A stretch of 64,000 nucleotides of DNA from an uncultured Campylobacterales bacterium (GTDB taxonomy: Bacteria; Campylobacterota; Campylobacteria; Campylobacterales; Arcobacteraceae), in contig CANLWY010000002.1 in assembly GCA_947494995.1 (NCBI GenBank), forward strand, positions 248,001 through 312,000, written 5' to 3'. Every line of letters starts with the position of its first letter. Within the stretch, counting starts at the first letter, position 1. Positions 1 through 8,763 of the stretch are shown here, piece after piece. A program made the position numbers and the translations under genes. The notes below the pieces were generated by a model. That model was not told the origin of the DNA, did not search any database, and saw nothing but the letters and a program-made list of their open reading frames with translations.

Positions 1-1212
1 CATGTAATCTCTTATGAAACTGCACATAAAGATATCGCCTCTTTTGAAGAAATTTTTAAATATTATAATAAACCTTATTCATGTCAAGTAAATGGACATG
101 ACAATGCAGTTATTACTTACTCTTTTGGGATTACAGGAAAACCAAAAGGAATTGTAATTTCTCATAGAAACTTAATTGACTCTGCAAGGGTTGTATCTTC
201 TTATTTAAATTTAAAAGAAGACGATATTTTATCAGGTACTCTTATTTTCAACCTAGATTATGGATTGAACCAAATTTTCTGTTCATTATATAAAAGAGCA
301 ACTTTAGCACTACATAGATTTATTTTAGCTGGTGACTTTTTCAATCACCTAATAAATGATGAAGTTACAGTAGTTGCTCTAATGCCAATAAATATTTCAT
401 CAATGTTTGATGAAGATGAATATAGATTACCAAGTGCTGAACTTCTATCAAAAGTTAGAGTTCTTACCTCTTCAGGTGGAAATGTTACAAGAAAAATGTT
501 AAAAGATTTAGATAAGTACTTCCCTGACGCTAATTTCTACTCAATGCATGGATTAACAGAAGCATTTAGATCTACTTTCCTTGAACCTTCTCAAATATGG
601 ATTAGACCCGAATCAATTGGTAGACCAATTCCTGATGTTGAATTGTATGTTATCAATGAAGAAGGGAAAGAGTGCGGAGTAAGAGAAGTTGGAGAACTTA
701 TTCATAGAGGTGGATATATTTATAAAGGATTTTGGAATGCACCTGTTGAAACATCTGAACGATTTAAATCTATTGAAATCTTAAAAGATGTAATCAATAT
801 TGAAGGACAACTTAGAGATGAAGTTGTTGTTGCTACAGGTGATTATGTATATAAAGATGAAGAAGGTTACTTCTATTTTGTTTCAAGACAAGATGATATG
901 ATTAAAACAAGAGGATTTAGAGTGAGTCCTTTTGAAGTAGAATCTGTAGTGGCAAAAAATCTTCCTGCAATAGAACAGTGCGCAATCTTTTCAGTACCAA
1001 ATGATGAAATAGAAGAAGAGATTGTTATGGTTTATAGTTCAAGAAGTGAACTTGCTCCAAAAGAGATTAGTTTTGAACTAAAAAAACATCTTGCTTCTTA
1101 TATGTTACCAAATAAAATAATTTATAAAAAATCTCTTCCTTTAATTCCTAGTGATAAAAGTAAAATTAACAAAGAAGAGTTAAAAGCTGAACTACTAGAC
1201 TCATTAAACTAA
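1..1212 (+). CDS. AMP-forming acyl-CoA/acyl-acid ligase, 5' truncated by window
   Basis: The reading frame is open from base 1, so only the C-terminal 403 residues are seen and the true start lies upstream. It is an ANL-superfamily adenylating enzyme: the phosphate-binding loop reads YSFGITGKPKG (canonical (S/T)SGTTGxPKG, so two positions deviate), the hinge region reads TRGFRVSPFEVE, and the C-terminal catalytic-lysine segment is SDKSKINKEEL. Such enzymes activate a carboxylate with ATP and pass it to CoA or a carrier protein. The substrate cannot be told from this fragment. A perfect hairpin follows the stop codon. The ligase class is secure; fatty acyl, aryl or carrier-protein specificity is open. 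Confidence 0.85.
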   Translation, partial: HVISYETAHKDIASFEEIFKYYNKPYSCQVNGHDNAVITYSFGITGKPKGIVISHRNLIDSARVVSSYLNLKEDDILSGTLIFNLDYGLNQIFCSLYKRATLALHRFILAGDFFNHLINDEVTVVALMPINISSMFDEDEYRLPSAELLSKVRVLTSSGGNVTRKMLKDLDKYFPDANFYSMHGLTEAFRSTFLEPSQIWIRPESIGRPIPDVELYVINEEGKECGVREVGELIHRGGYIYKGFWNAPVETSERFKSIEILKDVINIEGQLRDEVVVATGDYVYKDEEGYFYFVSRQDDMIKTRGFRVSPFEVESVVAKNLPAIEQCAIFSVPNDEIEEEIVMVYSSRSELAPKEISFELKKHLASYMLPNKIIYKKSLPLIPSDKSKINKEELKAELLDSLN

Positions 1213-1216
1213 ATAT

Positions 1217-1246
1217 TATGTAGTACTTAAGTAAAAGTACTACATA
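1217..1246. terminator. Perfect hairpin after the ligase gene
   Basis: A 12-bp perfect stem (1217-1228 with 1235-1246) and a 6-base loop begin 4 bases after the stop. No T-run follows directly on the + strand, so it may be an mRNA-end stabiliser or a weak terminator rather than a classical intrinsic one. Confidence 0.5.
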
Positions 1247-1306
1247 AAAAAACTAATTTTTTTAAAATTCTTGACCTAAGTCTACTTTTTTTCCACTATT
1301 TTTATC

Positions 1307-1312
1307 TATAAT
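1307..1312 (+). promoter_or_regulatory. Putative -10 box for the first c553 gene
   Basis: TATAAT sits in the context ATCTATAATT about 30 bases upstream of the start codon. The same ATCTATAATT context precedes the downstream paralogue (1738-1747), so the promoter appears to have been duplicated with the gene. No good -35 at normal spacing is visible, as is common for sigma-70 promoters in this phylum. Confidence 0.5.
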
Positions 1313-1341
1313 TTCTTATAATTATTAAAAAAGGATTCTAA

Positions 1342-1617
1342 ATGAAAAAAATTTTACTTTTAACTTCAATTTTGGCATGTGCAGCGTTTGCTAACCCATA
1401 TGCAAAATGTATTGGTTGTCACGGGGCAAATGGTGAAAAAGTTGCATTAGGTAAATCAAAAGTTATCAAAGATATGACTAAAGCAGATTTTATTGCAGCA
1501 ATGAAGGGATATAAGGATGGTTCTTATGGTGGACCAATGAAAGGTCTTATGAAAGGACAAGTTGCTCCTTTAACTGATGCACAAATTGAAGAGATTGCAA
1601 ACAAAATTGCAAAATAA
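1342..1617 (+). CDS. Periplasmic c553-type monoheme cytochrome, copy 1
   Basis: A 91-residue class I cytochrome c. It has a Sec signal peptide (MKKILLLTSILACAAFA), one CIGCH heme site (C23, C26, H27) and a Met in GGPMKG as likely sixth ligand. Such c553 proteins carry electrons in the periplasm, for example from the bc1 complex to terminal oxidases or peroxidases; the partner here is not known. The start is preceded by AAAAAAGGA. It has its own promoter-like box and terminator, so it is probably monocistronic. The next gene is a close copy: the first 45 residues are identical between them. Confidence 0.9.
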   Translation: MKKILLLTSILACAAFANPYAKCIGCHGANGEKVALGKSKVIKDMTKADFIAAMKGYKDGSYGGPMKGLMKGQVAPLTDAQIEEIANKIAK

Positions 1618-1626
1618 TTATAAGGG

Positions 1627-1649
1627 CTAGGAGTTTTTCTCCTAGTTTT
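1627..1649 (+). terminator. Intrinsic terminator after c553 copy 1
   Basis: CTAGGAG (1627-1633), TTTTT loop, CTCCTAG (1639-1645), then TTTT. It separates the two cytochrome genes into independent transcripts. Confidence 0.75.
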
Positions 1650-1740
1650 CTTATCTAATAACTCTATAAAATTCCTAAATCTAGGAATACTAACTACTTA
1701 ATAACTTTATTTCAAGATAAAATATACTAAAATTACTATC

Positions 1741-1746
1741 TATAAT
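1741..1746 (+). promoter_or_regulatory. Putative -10 box for the second c553 gene
   Basis: TATAAT in the same ATCTATAATT context as in front of copy 1, 17 bases before the start codon. The distance to the ATG implies a very short untranslated leader. Confidence 0.45.
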
Positions 1747-1763
1747 TAAAAAAAGGAAACCCT

Positions 1764-2042
1764 ATGAAAAAAATTTTACTTTTAACTTCAATTTTAGCAT
1801 GTGCAGCATTTGCTAATCCATATGCAAAATGTATTGGTTGTCATGGAGCAAATGGTGAAAAAGTTGCCTTAGGTAAATCAAAAGTTATTAAAGATATGTC
1901 AAAAGCAGATTTTATTGCTTCAATGAAAGGTTATCAAGATGGTTCTTACGGTGGACCAATGAAAGGTGTTATGATTCCTCAAGTTAAGGGATTAAGTGAA
2001 GCAAATATCACTGCACTTGCAGATAAACTAGGTTTAAAGTAA
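1764..2042 (+). CDS. Periplasmic c553-type monoheme cytochrome, copy 2
   Basis: A 92-residue paralogue of the preceding gene, with the same signal peptide, CIGCH heme site (C23, C26, H27) and GGPMKG methionine. The N-terminal 45 residues are identical while the DNA differs by several silent changes. The last 25 residues diverge (VMIPQVKGLSEANI against LMKGQVAPLTDAQI). The duplication is therefore not brand new; the heme-binding half is held constant and the C-terminal helix may be specialised for another partner. The start is preceded by AAAGGAAA. A terminator hairpin follows and is shared with the convergent diguanylate cyclase gene. Confidence 0.9.
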   Translation: MKKILLLTSILACAAFANPYAKCIGCHGANGEKVALGKSKVIKDMSKADFIASMKGYQDGSYGGPMKGVMIPQVKGLSEANITALADKLGLK

Positions 2043-2050
2043 TCAAAATA

Positions 2051-2082
2051 TAAAAGAGTAGTATTTTTAAACTACTCTTTTA
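2051..2082. terminator. Bidirectional terminator between c553 copy 2 and the GGDEF gene
   Basis: A 12-bp perfect stem (2051-2062 with 2071-2082) and an 8-base loop. The 3' arm contains the stop codon of the convergent minus-strand gene (2080-2082). A/T runs at the stem ends let it act in both directions. Confidence 0.65.
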
Positions 2083-2934
2083 TCCAAACTCTATTCTATC
2101 TCTTCCATTATTTTTAGCTTTATAAACTCCATTATCAGCTTTTTTAATCATTTCATCTTTATTTTTTGCTTCGCTGTAAAAAGCAACACCCATACTAACT
2201 GTTATTGAGATATCTCTTATTTTATGATGGATTCTTTGTAATTTAATATCTGTCCTTAAATCATTTAATTTAGATATTAACTCACCTTTATGCAGAAAAC
2301 AAAGAATAATAAACTCTTCACCTCCATATCTATATACCTCACCATTTAAAAGTTTCGCATGTTTTTGAAGCTTTTGTCCAAGATATACAAGTGCCCTATC
2401 TCCTGCATCATGTCCAAAATTGTCATTTATTCCTTTAAATCTATCTGCATCTACAAATATAGCACATAAAAGGTTTGAATTATTCTGATTTATAAACAGA
2501 TTTAAATCATTTTCCATCTTTCTTCTATTATAAACATTAGTAAGATGATCTCGATACATAGTATCTTCAAGTTCAGCTTTCTCTCTTAAAAGTTCTTCAA
2601 TTAAAGCATCTTTATAATTCTCTTCTAAATCTGTATTCTTTTGTTCTAATATTTTTCCTAAATGAAATTCAAAAATATCTTTTTTAAAGGAATAGTCAAC
2701 TTTTTCACATTCTATTGTAAGCTGAGGGTTATCTTGGTGTAAGCCATTTGTAATTATTAGTTTATCAATTTGTTTTATACTATATTTAATTTTATCATTC
2801 TCAATTTTTGGTTCAAGAAGCTCTTTTTTCCAATATTTAGATGTCTCTTTTTCTAAAAGATGGGTTTTCTTAAATTGAATATCTTTGAACAATTCTTTAT
2901 TTACAGAAATTTTATACATATGAAATATTAACAA
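2080..2934 (-). CDS. Diguanylate cyclase (GGDEF)
   Basis: A 284-residue soluble protein. The C-terminal half (about residues 120-284) is a GGDEF domain with the intact signature YRYGGEEF, the MYRDHLTNVYNRR entry motif and ADRFKGINDNFGHDAGD, so it should make cyclic di-GMP. The N-terminal 110 residues match no domain I recognise and have no membrane segment or signal peptide, so the sensed input would be cytoplasmic. TTG at 2934 is favoured as start because AAGGG lies 6 bases upstream; the in-frame ATG at 2919 lacks a ribosome binding site. The 3' end is inside the shared terminator. Confidence 0.85.
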   Translation of the reverse strand: MLIFHMYKISVNKELFKDIQFKKTHLLEKETSKYWKKELLEPKIENDKIKYSIKQIDKLIITNGLHQDNPQLTIECEKVDYSFKKDIFEFHLGKILEQKNTDLEENYKDALIEELLREKAELEDTMYRDHLTNVYNRRKMENDLNLFINQNNSNLLCAIFVDADRFKGINDNFGHDAGDRALVYLGQKLQKHAKLLNGEVYRYGGEEFIILCFLHKGELISKLNDLRTDIKLQRIHHKIRDISITVSMGVAFYSEAKNKDEMIKKADNGVYKAKNNGRDRIEFG

Positions 2935-3057
2935 CTATGCCCTTAAACCATAAAAAGATTATTTTTTATTATAAGTTATTCTTATTTTAATGCTTATGGA
3001 ATTTTAATCTATTTTAATGTATTATTTGGAAAAAATAAATAAAATAAAAGGATAAAT

Positions 3058-4221
3058 ATGGAACTTAGAGAAAAATTTAACCCCATGTGTTTTTTATCAT
3101 CATTAGGTTCTGGTGGGCTTTCAGTCTCATTCTTTATGTATTTAATGTTTCTTGTTCCACATAAAGACACACCAATGGCAACTTTCAATCATATATTTCC
3201 AAAACTTATGGAAGGAACATGGCTTTCTTTTATAATTGCTTTCTCTTTAGTATTTATTATTGTGTTTGCTTTTTTTCACTTTAAATTACTTATTTGGAAT
3301 ACAAAACAATTTAATATGTACAAAAAAAGTGATGCTTATAAAACATTAATAAAATCTAATGCAGAGATTACCTTAATGACTATTCCTTTAACATATGCAA
3401 TGACAATAAATGTATGTTTCGTTTTAGGGGCAGTTTTTGTTCCAAATCTTTGGTCTGTTGTTGAATATATGTTCCCTTTTGCTTTAATGGGATTTACTAT
3501 TGCAGGATATTTTGCACTAAAGATTACTTTTGAATATTTTTCAAGATTACTTATAACAGGAGATTTTGATTTTACAAAAAACAATAATCTTTCTCAAATG
3601 ATTTCAATTTTTGCACTATCAATGGTTGCGGTAGGATTTGCTGCACCAGGAGCAATGAGTCATAATATAACGGTTAATGCAATAGGTATTTTTGGTGCCT
3701 TATTTTTTGGTTCATTTGCAATATTACTATTAATAATTAAAATTACGATGGGCTTTAAAAATATGTTTGAACAAGGAATTGCAGTAGAAGCTTCTCCTTC
3801 AATGTGGATTATATTGCCTATTCTTACACTTTTAGGAATCATGATGATTAGAGTATCTTTTGGGCTTGATCATAACTTTGATTCAAATATGGCAAAATCT
3901 TCACTTTTTACACTTACTTCAATAATTGTTTCAATACAAGTAATATTTGGCATTTTAGGGTATAAAATCATGAAAATGAATGGATATTTTAATAAATATA
4001 TTTACTCAAATGAAAATAGATCATCAGTATCTTTTTCACTTATTTGTCCAGGTGTAGCTTTCATGGTATTTGGTATGTTTTTTATTAACTTTGGACTAAC
4101 ATATAATGGAATCGTTGAAAAGTACTCATTAGCATATTTTTTATTAATGCTTCCATTTATCTATATACAATTTATAACAGTAAAAACTTTTTTTAGATTA
4201 AAAAAGAAATTTATTTTTTAG
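3058..4221 (+). CDS. Polytopic inner-membrane protein, about ten helices (TDT/SLAC1-like or TsoY-like)
   Basis: 387 residues, almost wholly hydrophobic, with about ten predicted membrane spans. A short cytoplasmic N-terminus carries the FNPMCFLSSLGSGGLSVSFF motif, reminiscent of the first helix of the TDT/SLAC1 transporter superfamily. I recall similar Campylobacterota proteins annotated as TsoY family, but cannot verify this. The start has a good site (AAAAGGATAAAT). It is a single-gene unit ending at a hairpin shared with the convergent dUTPase gene. No substrate can be named; anion or small-acid transport is only a guess from the fold resemblance. Confidence 0.6.
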   Translation: MELREKFNPMCFLSSLGSGGLSVSFFMYLMFLVPHKDTPMATFNHIFPKLMEGTWLSFIIAFSLVFIIVFAFFHFKLLIWNTKQFNMYKKSDAYKTLIKSNAEITLMTIPLTYAMTINVCFVLGAVFVPNLWSVVEYMFPFALMGFTIAGYFALKITFEYFSRLLITGDFDFTKNNNLSQMISIFALSMVAVGFAAPGAMSHNITVNAIGIFGALFFGSFAILLLIIKITMGFKNMFEQGIAVEASPSMWIILPILTLLGIMMIRVSFGLDHNFDSNMAKSSLFTLTSIIVSIQVIFGILGYKIMKMNGYFNKYIYSNENRSSVSFSLICPGVAFMVFGMFFINFGLTYNGIVEKYSLAYFLLMLPFIYIQFITVKTFFRLKKKFIF

Positions 4222-4233
4222 TTTGTATATTTT

Positions 4234-4260
4234 TGCATAAGAGATAAGATCTCTTATGCA
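4234..4260. terminator. Hairpin between convergent membrane-protein and dUTPase genes
   Basis: A 12-bp perfect stem (4234-4245 with 4249-4260) with loop AAG. The 3' arm holds the last codons and stop of the minus-strand dUTPase gene (stop 4254-4256). Neither strand has a clean T-tract after it, so it may be an RNA 3'-end stabiliser. Confidence 0.5.
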
Positions 4261-5171
4261 GGGTAATTCTCTTCTAATTTTGAATAAAGTTCATCAAAGC
4301 TAACATTTTCCATCTCTTCTAAAACTTTTACCATAATTACATTATCTTCATCACCATTCCAAACTTTTATATAAGTTCCTTCTTTATACCCATGATCTTG
4401 TCTAAATTTATTTAAGCAGTTTTTACCAATATAAAGTTTTTGAAGCCATGTAAATGATAAGCCTGAAATTTTACAACATCTAAAAAATTGATCTATAAAT
4501 CTTTCTATTCCAGAAAACGATGGCATATTTCCTGTTTCTATTGCTAAAGAGATATACGAAAGTTTTTCTGATTCTTTAACCATAAGTTTTACATCAACGT
4601 TTTCCGAAGCTTCATAAATACAATGTGTATTTACTAATGATACAGCCTTAGGTACATTTGTTTCTTGTAAAATATATGACATTAAAAAGTGCCAAATATC
4701 AACTAACTCTACATGAATATTATTCATATCAGGTGATGCATTTATATTTTTCCAATGTTTCCAAGGAGTAGAATCAATTAATTCTGCAACTTCCATATGT
4801 ATACATCTAAGCCAATTAATCTCTTTACCAAATTTATTTTGTCCTAATTCCCAGTTTTTACCATTAGTAGAATCATTTAATTCTTTTTGTAATAAAAACA
4901 TCTCTTCAAGTTTATGAGGGAAAGAAGAAGCCTCTTCTAAAAGTTCAGCTAACGGTAAACACTCTTCAACAAGACTATCTAAAGCTTGACTATTTGGTAA
5001 ATCTTTATCACCTTTTAATAGATGAATAATAAGAGAAACAGTATACGGTACTTCATCCTTTGTTTCCCATTCTAAAATATCTGATGGAGTTACTCCAATA
5101 TAGTGTACAAAATCTTCTATTGTAAGAAATCCTAAAGATTTTATACTATCTTTTAAATCTTTATATAACAA
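4254..5171 (-). CDS. dut: Dimeric all-alpha dUTPase with N-terminal HTH-like domain
   Basis: 305 residues. Residues about 80-305 form an all-alpha dUTPase of the type found in Campylobacter: ExxE in HMEVAEL and ExxD in VELVDIW give the metal-binding acidic set of this pyrophosphatase superfamily. It hydrolyses dUTP to dUMP and pyrophosphate, keeping uracil out of DNA. The family is normally about 230 residues; here about 75 residues precede it with a helix-turn-helix look (FVHYIGVTPSDILEWE), similar to helices of phage repressors. TTG at 5171 is preceded by AGGAG at 6-7 bases, so the long form appears to be the real one. The extra domain may bind DNA or aid assembly. Confidence 0.8.
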   Translation of the reverse strand: MLYKDLKDSIKSLGFLTIEDFVHYIGVTPSDILEWETKDEVPYTVSLIIHLLKGDKDLPNSQALDSLVEECLPLAELLEEASSFPHKLEEMFLLQKELNDSTNGKNWELGQNKFGKEINWLRCIHMEVAELIDSTPWKHWKNINASPDMNNIHVELVDIWHFLMSYILQETNVPKAVSLVNTHCIYEASENVDVKLMVKESEKLSYISLAIETGNMPSFSGIERFIDQFFRCCKISGLSFTWLQKLYIGKNCLNKFRQDHGYKEGTYIKVWNGDEDNVIMVKVLEEMENVSFDELYSKLEENYPA

Positions 5172-5229
5172 ATTATTACTCCTGTGAATTCTTCATTAAA
5201 GCATTTATTTTACAGTAAATTCACTTTAT

Positions 5230-6729
5230 TTATGAAATAGGAAGTTTGATTTGAAATTTTGCGCCAAGATCTGTATTATCAACACTTAATAATCCATTAC
5301 AGTGTTTATCAATAATAGTCTTACTCATATAAAGCCCAAGTCCTGTTCCATTTTTATCAGACTTAGTTGAGAAGTATGGTTCAAATATTTTATTTATAAT
5401 ATTATTAGGGATTCCCCCTCCATTGTCTTCTATCTCAATTATTATATGATCCTTATCTTCATATGAAGCTATATTTATATTTCTTAAACCTATAGCATTT
5501 TTTTCTTCAATTACATCTTTTGCATTTTTTATTAAATTTATTAAAACTTGTACTAGTTCATTTACATGAACTAAGATTGTTATATCTTTTTTTATATCAA
5601 TATTAACTTCAATTGAACTTGCCTTAAGCATAAAAGAGACAAACTCTAAAGATTTATTAATAACTTCACTTACAAGAATATTTTCTTTTGCTTTATCTGG
5701 TAAAAAGAAGTCTCTAAAATCATCAATTGTTTTACTCATATAATTAAGTTGTATTCCAATTCCATCTACAACTTGATCTAATAACTCTTCTGAAATTGAA
5801 CCTTCAATTGCTTTTGTTATAGGTAATTTTTGTATTAAAACTGATACAGCTTGAAGAGGTTGTCTCCATTGATGTGCAATCATTGAAATCATCTCACCCA
5901 TTGCAGCAGCTTTTGATTGTTCTATTAAAATAGTCTGTTGGTCTTCAAGCTCTTTTCTTGAACTTATATCTTGACTTATTGCGTCAAAAAATAGAATTTC
6001 GCCATTCTCATTAAGAGTGGGTGTTATTGTAGTCTCTAGCCAATATGACTTATTATCTTTACTAAGATTTTTTATTTCTCCATGCCAAGTCTCATTAGAA
6101 GATATTGTATTCCATAATTCTTTGAAAAACTCTTTTTTCATATCAGTGTGTCTGATAATATCATGAGATTTTCCTATTAATTCATCCTTACTATATCCTG
6201 AAATATTACAAAATGCTTCCGATACCCTTATAATATTTCCTTGAAGATCTGTTCTTGACATAATTACATATTTATCAACAATATCTGATGATTTTAAAAG
6301 TTTTTTTTCAACATCTTTTATAGATTCAGTATATTTTTCTAAAACCCCAGCAAAATTTTTATCAAAAATATAATTTAACTCTTTTTCTATTTGAAGATTT
6401 GTAATCTTTAAATCATAGGTGTATTCAAGTAATGAGTTTTTAAAACCTATACATAAGGTAAAAAGTTCAGAACTAGATATATTTTTCTCTTTTAAAAAAA
6501 GAATTAATTCATTCATTGAAGGACAAGCGCCAATCTCTTGATACTCTTTTACTACATCTATATAATAATTAATCACACCTAGTGCATATTTTTTTATAAA
6601 TAATTCTATTTCAATATCATATTTTCTAAGTAAAGAAAGTACTTTTTTATCACTTACCCAATATTTAATTAGAGTAATTTTATTCTTTTCATATAAGTGT
6701 ATATAGTTTTTTAAAATTAGATTTTTCAT
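5230..6729 (-). CDS. Soluble PAS sensor histidine kinase
   Basis: 499 residues without clear membrane segments. Residues 1-150 form a helical N-terminal sensor domain of unknown type (RsbR-like four-helix bundle is possible). A PAS domain follows at about 165-275 (GYSKDELIGKSHDIIRH, typical of redox or FAD-binding PAS domains). Then comes a HisKA-type dimerisation helix with IAHQWRQPL (phosphoacceptor His near residue 290) and an HATPase domain with an N-box (NLIKNAKD), DNGGGIP and GTGLGLYMSK. The start ATG overlaps the stop of the small cysteine protein by four bases (ATGA), so the two are translationally coupled. No response regulator lies adjacent. Confidence 0.85.
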   Translation of the reverse strand: MKNLILKNYIHLYEKNKITLIKYWVSDKKVLSLLRKYDIEIELFIKKYALGVINYYIDVVKEYQEIGACPSMNELILFLKEKNISSSELFTLCIGFKNSLLEYTYDLKITNLQIEKELNYIFDKNFAGVLEKYTESIKDVEKKLLKSSDIVDKYVIMSRTDLQGNIIRVSEAFCNISGYSKDELIGKSHDIIRHTDMKKEFFKELWNTISSNETWHGEIKNLSKDNKSYWLETTITPTLNENGEILFFDAISQDISSRKELEDQQTILIEQSKAAAMGEMISMIAHQWRQPLQAVSVLIQKLPITKAIEGSISEELLDQVVDGIGIQLNYMSKTIDDFRDFFLPDKAKENILVSEVINKSLEFVSFMLKASSIEVNIDIKKDITILVHVNELVQVLINLIKNAKDVIEEKNAIGLRNINIASYEDKDHIIIEIEDNGGGIPNNIINKIFEPYFSTKSDKNGTGLGLYMSKTIIDKHCNGLLSVDNTDLGAKFQIKLPIS

Positions 6730-6899
6730 TTATTATTCTTTAATTCATAAAAAGAGCAATCTATTCCACTACTATTTTTTACTACTTGAGATGGGATTGT
6801 TTTAGATTTAAAACCATATGCTTTGCAACCATGGGGTTTATTTTGTTCCCAAGTGACATAATAAAATTTACATTTTTGACAGACAATTCTTTGATTCAT
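6726..6899 (-). CDS. 57-residue four-cysteine (zinc-ribbon-like) protein
   Basis: A short gene between recR and the kinase. It encodes MNQRIVCQKCKFYYVTW, then PHGCKAYGFKSK and a final GIDCSFYE. Cysteines at 7, 10, 25 and 48 suggest one zinc site. I recall similar short Campylobacterota proteins, sometimes labelled uracil-DNA glycosylase without having that fold. The upstream gap to the recR stop is 22 bases and the stop overlaps the kinase start (ATGA), so a recR-small protein-kinase operon is likely. Function unknown; the RecR link hints at nucleic-acid binding. Confidence 0.75.
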   Translation of the reverse strand: MNQRIVCQKCKFYYVTWEQNKPHGCKAYGFKSKTIPSQVVKNSSGIDCSFYELKNNK

Positions 6900-6921
6900 G
6901 AAAGTATTCTACCCAACTTGC

Positions 6922-7494
6922 CTAAATACCGACTTTACTTTGTATAGCTTTTGATAAAGATAAAATATCAACATTCTCCAAGCTTACACCAGTTGGTACT
7001 CCTTGAGCTATTTTAGTAAAATTTATACTTTTATCTTTTAATTTATCTTCAATATATAAAATAAAAGCATCATTTGATAATGATGGAGTAAGTGCAAAAA
7101 GAATATCTTTTACTGAATTCTCATGAACAAAACTTTCTAATCTGTCCACATTGTCAGGACTTAACTCTTCAATAACAAAATAAAGTCCATCAAACTGCTT
7201 AGACTCTTCTATTATAAATATATCTTTCGCACTTTGCACAATACACATTTTATCTCTTTGTCTATATTCATCTAAACAAACTTCACATATTTCATGTTCA
7301 CTCATTGAGCCGCATTTACTACATTTCTTAATGTTTTTTAATGCATTCTCAATTGAATGTGCAATTTTAATACCAGAATAACTATCATTCATTACTATAT
7401 GATATGCAAGTCTCAATGCAGATTTCTTACCAATAGTTGGTAGAGACTCAAATGCATCAACTAAATCATAGAACTTTTCTAAACCTTTTTTCAT
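6922..7494 (-). CDS. recR: Recombination mediator RecR
   Basis: 190 residues, the usual RecR length for this phylum. An N-terminal helix-hairpin-helix region (FESLPTIGKKSALRLAYHI) is followed by a zinc finger (CSKCGSMSEHEICEVC) and a Toprim domain (MCIVQSAKDIFIIEE). RecR acts in the RecFOR pathway, loading RecA onto gapped DNA. The C-terminus (GVPTGVSLENVDILSLSKAI) is shorter than the E. coli form but usual for Campylobacterota. It is the first gene of a minus-strand run with the small cysteine protein and the PAS kinase, divergent from dnaJ. Confidence 0.95.
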   Translation of the reverse strand: MKKGLEKFYDLVDAFESLPTIGKKSALRLAYHIVMNDSYSGIKIAHSIENALKNIKKCSKCGSMSEHEICEVCLDEYRQRDKMCIVQSAKDIFIIEESKQFDGLYFVIEELSPDNVDRLESFVHENSVKDILFALTPSLSNDAFILYIEDKLKDKSINFTKIAQGVPTGVSLENVDILSLSKAIQSKVGI

Positions 7495-7565
7495 AAGGCG
7501 GATTATATCAAACCTTAATAGTTTTTTAGATAAAATCGCGAAAAATAATATTTAGGAGTTAGTAA

Positions 7566-8699
7566 TTGACTGAATTTGATTATTATGAATTATTAGAGGT
7601 TACTAAAGATAGTGATAAAAGTACTATCAAGAAAGCTTACAGAAAAATGGCTATGAAGTATCATCCGGATAAAAACCCTGATGATAAAGAAGCAGAAGAG
7701 AAGTTTAAAGCTGTGAATGAAGCATATCAAGTTTTAAGTGATGATCAAAAAAGACAAATCTATGATAGATATGGAAAAGCAGGTCTTGAAGGACATGGTC
7801 AAGGTGGAGGATTCTCTGGAGGTGGATTTGATGATTTAAGTTCAATCTTTGAGGAAATGTTTGGAGGTTCAGGTTTTGGAGGATTCAATGGTGGTTCTAG
7901 AAAACGTGAAAGAAAAAGTTATAACTATAATTTAGATATTGCAGTTGAATTAGTTGTTGAATTTAATGAGGCAATTTTTGGATGTAAAAAAGAAGTTAGC
8001 TATACATATAAAGATGCTTGTAAAGACTGTAAAGGAACTGGGGCTAAAAATGGTAAGTTAAGTACTTGTCCTCACTGTAATGGACAAGGACAAGTTCATA
8101 TGAGACAAGGATTTATGACCTTTGCACAAACATGTCCTCACTGTAATGGTTCAGGACAAGCTGCTACAAGTAAATGTAATACATGTAATGCAACAGGTTA
8201 TAAAGAGATAAAAGATAAATTTGAAGTATCTATCCCTGAAGGTGTAAACGATGGAAATAGAATTAGAGTATCAAATAAAGGTAATATAGCACCAAATGGA
8301 CAAAGAGGTGATTTATATTTACAAATAAGAGTTAAAGAAGATTCTCATTATGTTAGACATGATGATGATATTTATATTGAAGTTCCTATTTTCTTCACAC
8401 AAGTTGCACTTGGAGCAGAGATTAAAATTCCAGGACTTAGAGGAGAACTTGACTTAAAGATTCCAGCAGGAACAAAAGATAAGGAACAATTTAAATTTAA
8501 AGGTGAAGGTGTTAAATCTGTACAAGGGTATGGTAATGGTGATTTAATAGTTCAAGTTAAAATTAAATATCCTAAAAAATTAAACACTGAACAAAAAGAA
8601 CTTTTAGAAAAACTTCAAGAGAGTTTTGGTTTAGAAAGTAAACCTCATGAATCAAACTTTGAAGGAATGTTCGAAAAAGTTAAAAAATGGTTCTCTTAA
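7566..8699 (+). CDS. dnaJ: Chaperone DnaJ
   Basis: 377 residues. The J domain carries the HPD motif ([10 protein letters not shown]), followed by a Gly/Phe-rich linker, four CxxCxGxG-type repeats ([32 protein letters not shown]) that bind two zincs, and the C-terminal substrate-binding domains. It delivers unfolded clients to DnaK and stimulates its ATPase. The start is TTG at 7566 with AGGAG upstream. It stands alone: no dnaK or grpE is adjacent. The last zinc repeat has Ala in place of the first Gly. Confidence 0.97.
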   Translation: MTEFDYYELLEVTKDSDKSTIKKAYRKMAMKYHPDKNPDDKEAEEKFKAVNEAYQVLSDDQKRQIYDRYGKAGLEGHGQGGGFSGGGFDDLSSIFEEMFGGSGFGGFNGGSRKRERKSYNYNLDIAVELVVEFNEAIFGCKKEVSYTYKDACKDCKGTGAKNGKLSTCPHCNGQGQVHMRQGFMTFAQTCPHCNGSGQAATSKCNTCNATGYKEIKDKFEVSIPEGVNDGNRIRVSNKGNIAPNGQRGDLYLQIRVKEDSHYVRHDDDIYIEVPIFFTQVALGAEIKIPGLRGELDLKIPAGTKDKEQFKFKGEGVKSVQGYGNGDLIVQVKIKYPKKLNTEQKELLEKLQESFGLESKPHESNFEGMFEKVKKWFS

Positions 8700-8763
8700 A
8701 AAAATTATTTTAAATTACTTACAATCTTATTTTGCTATAATTATGCGAAATAAGGTTGTATCT

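Noticed and set aside
3058-4221. Selenoprotein reading of the ten-helix membrane protein
   Set aside because: The frame is complete without any in-frame TGA and no SECIS-like hairpin was sought with success.
8647-8763. N-terminal extension of the three-SBP kinase overlapping dnaJ
   Set aside because: It precedes a proper signal peptide, overlaps the dnaJ 3' end and lacks a ribosome site; ATG 8764 with AAGG upstream fits better.
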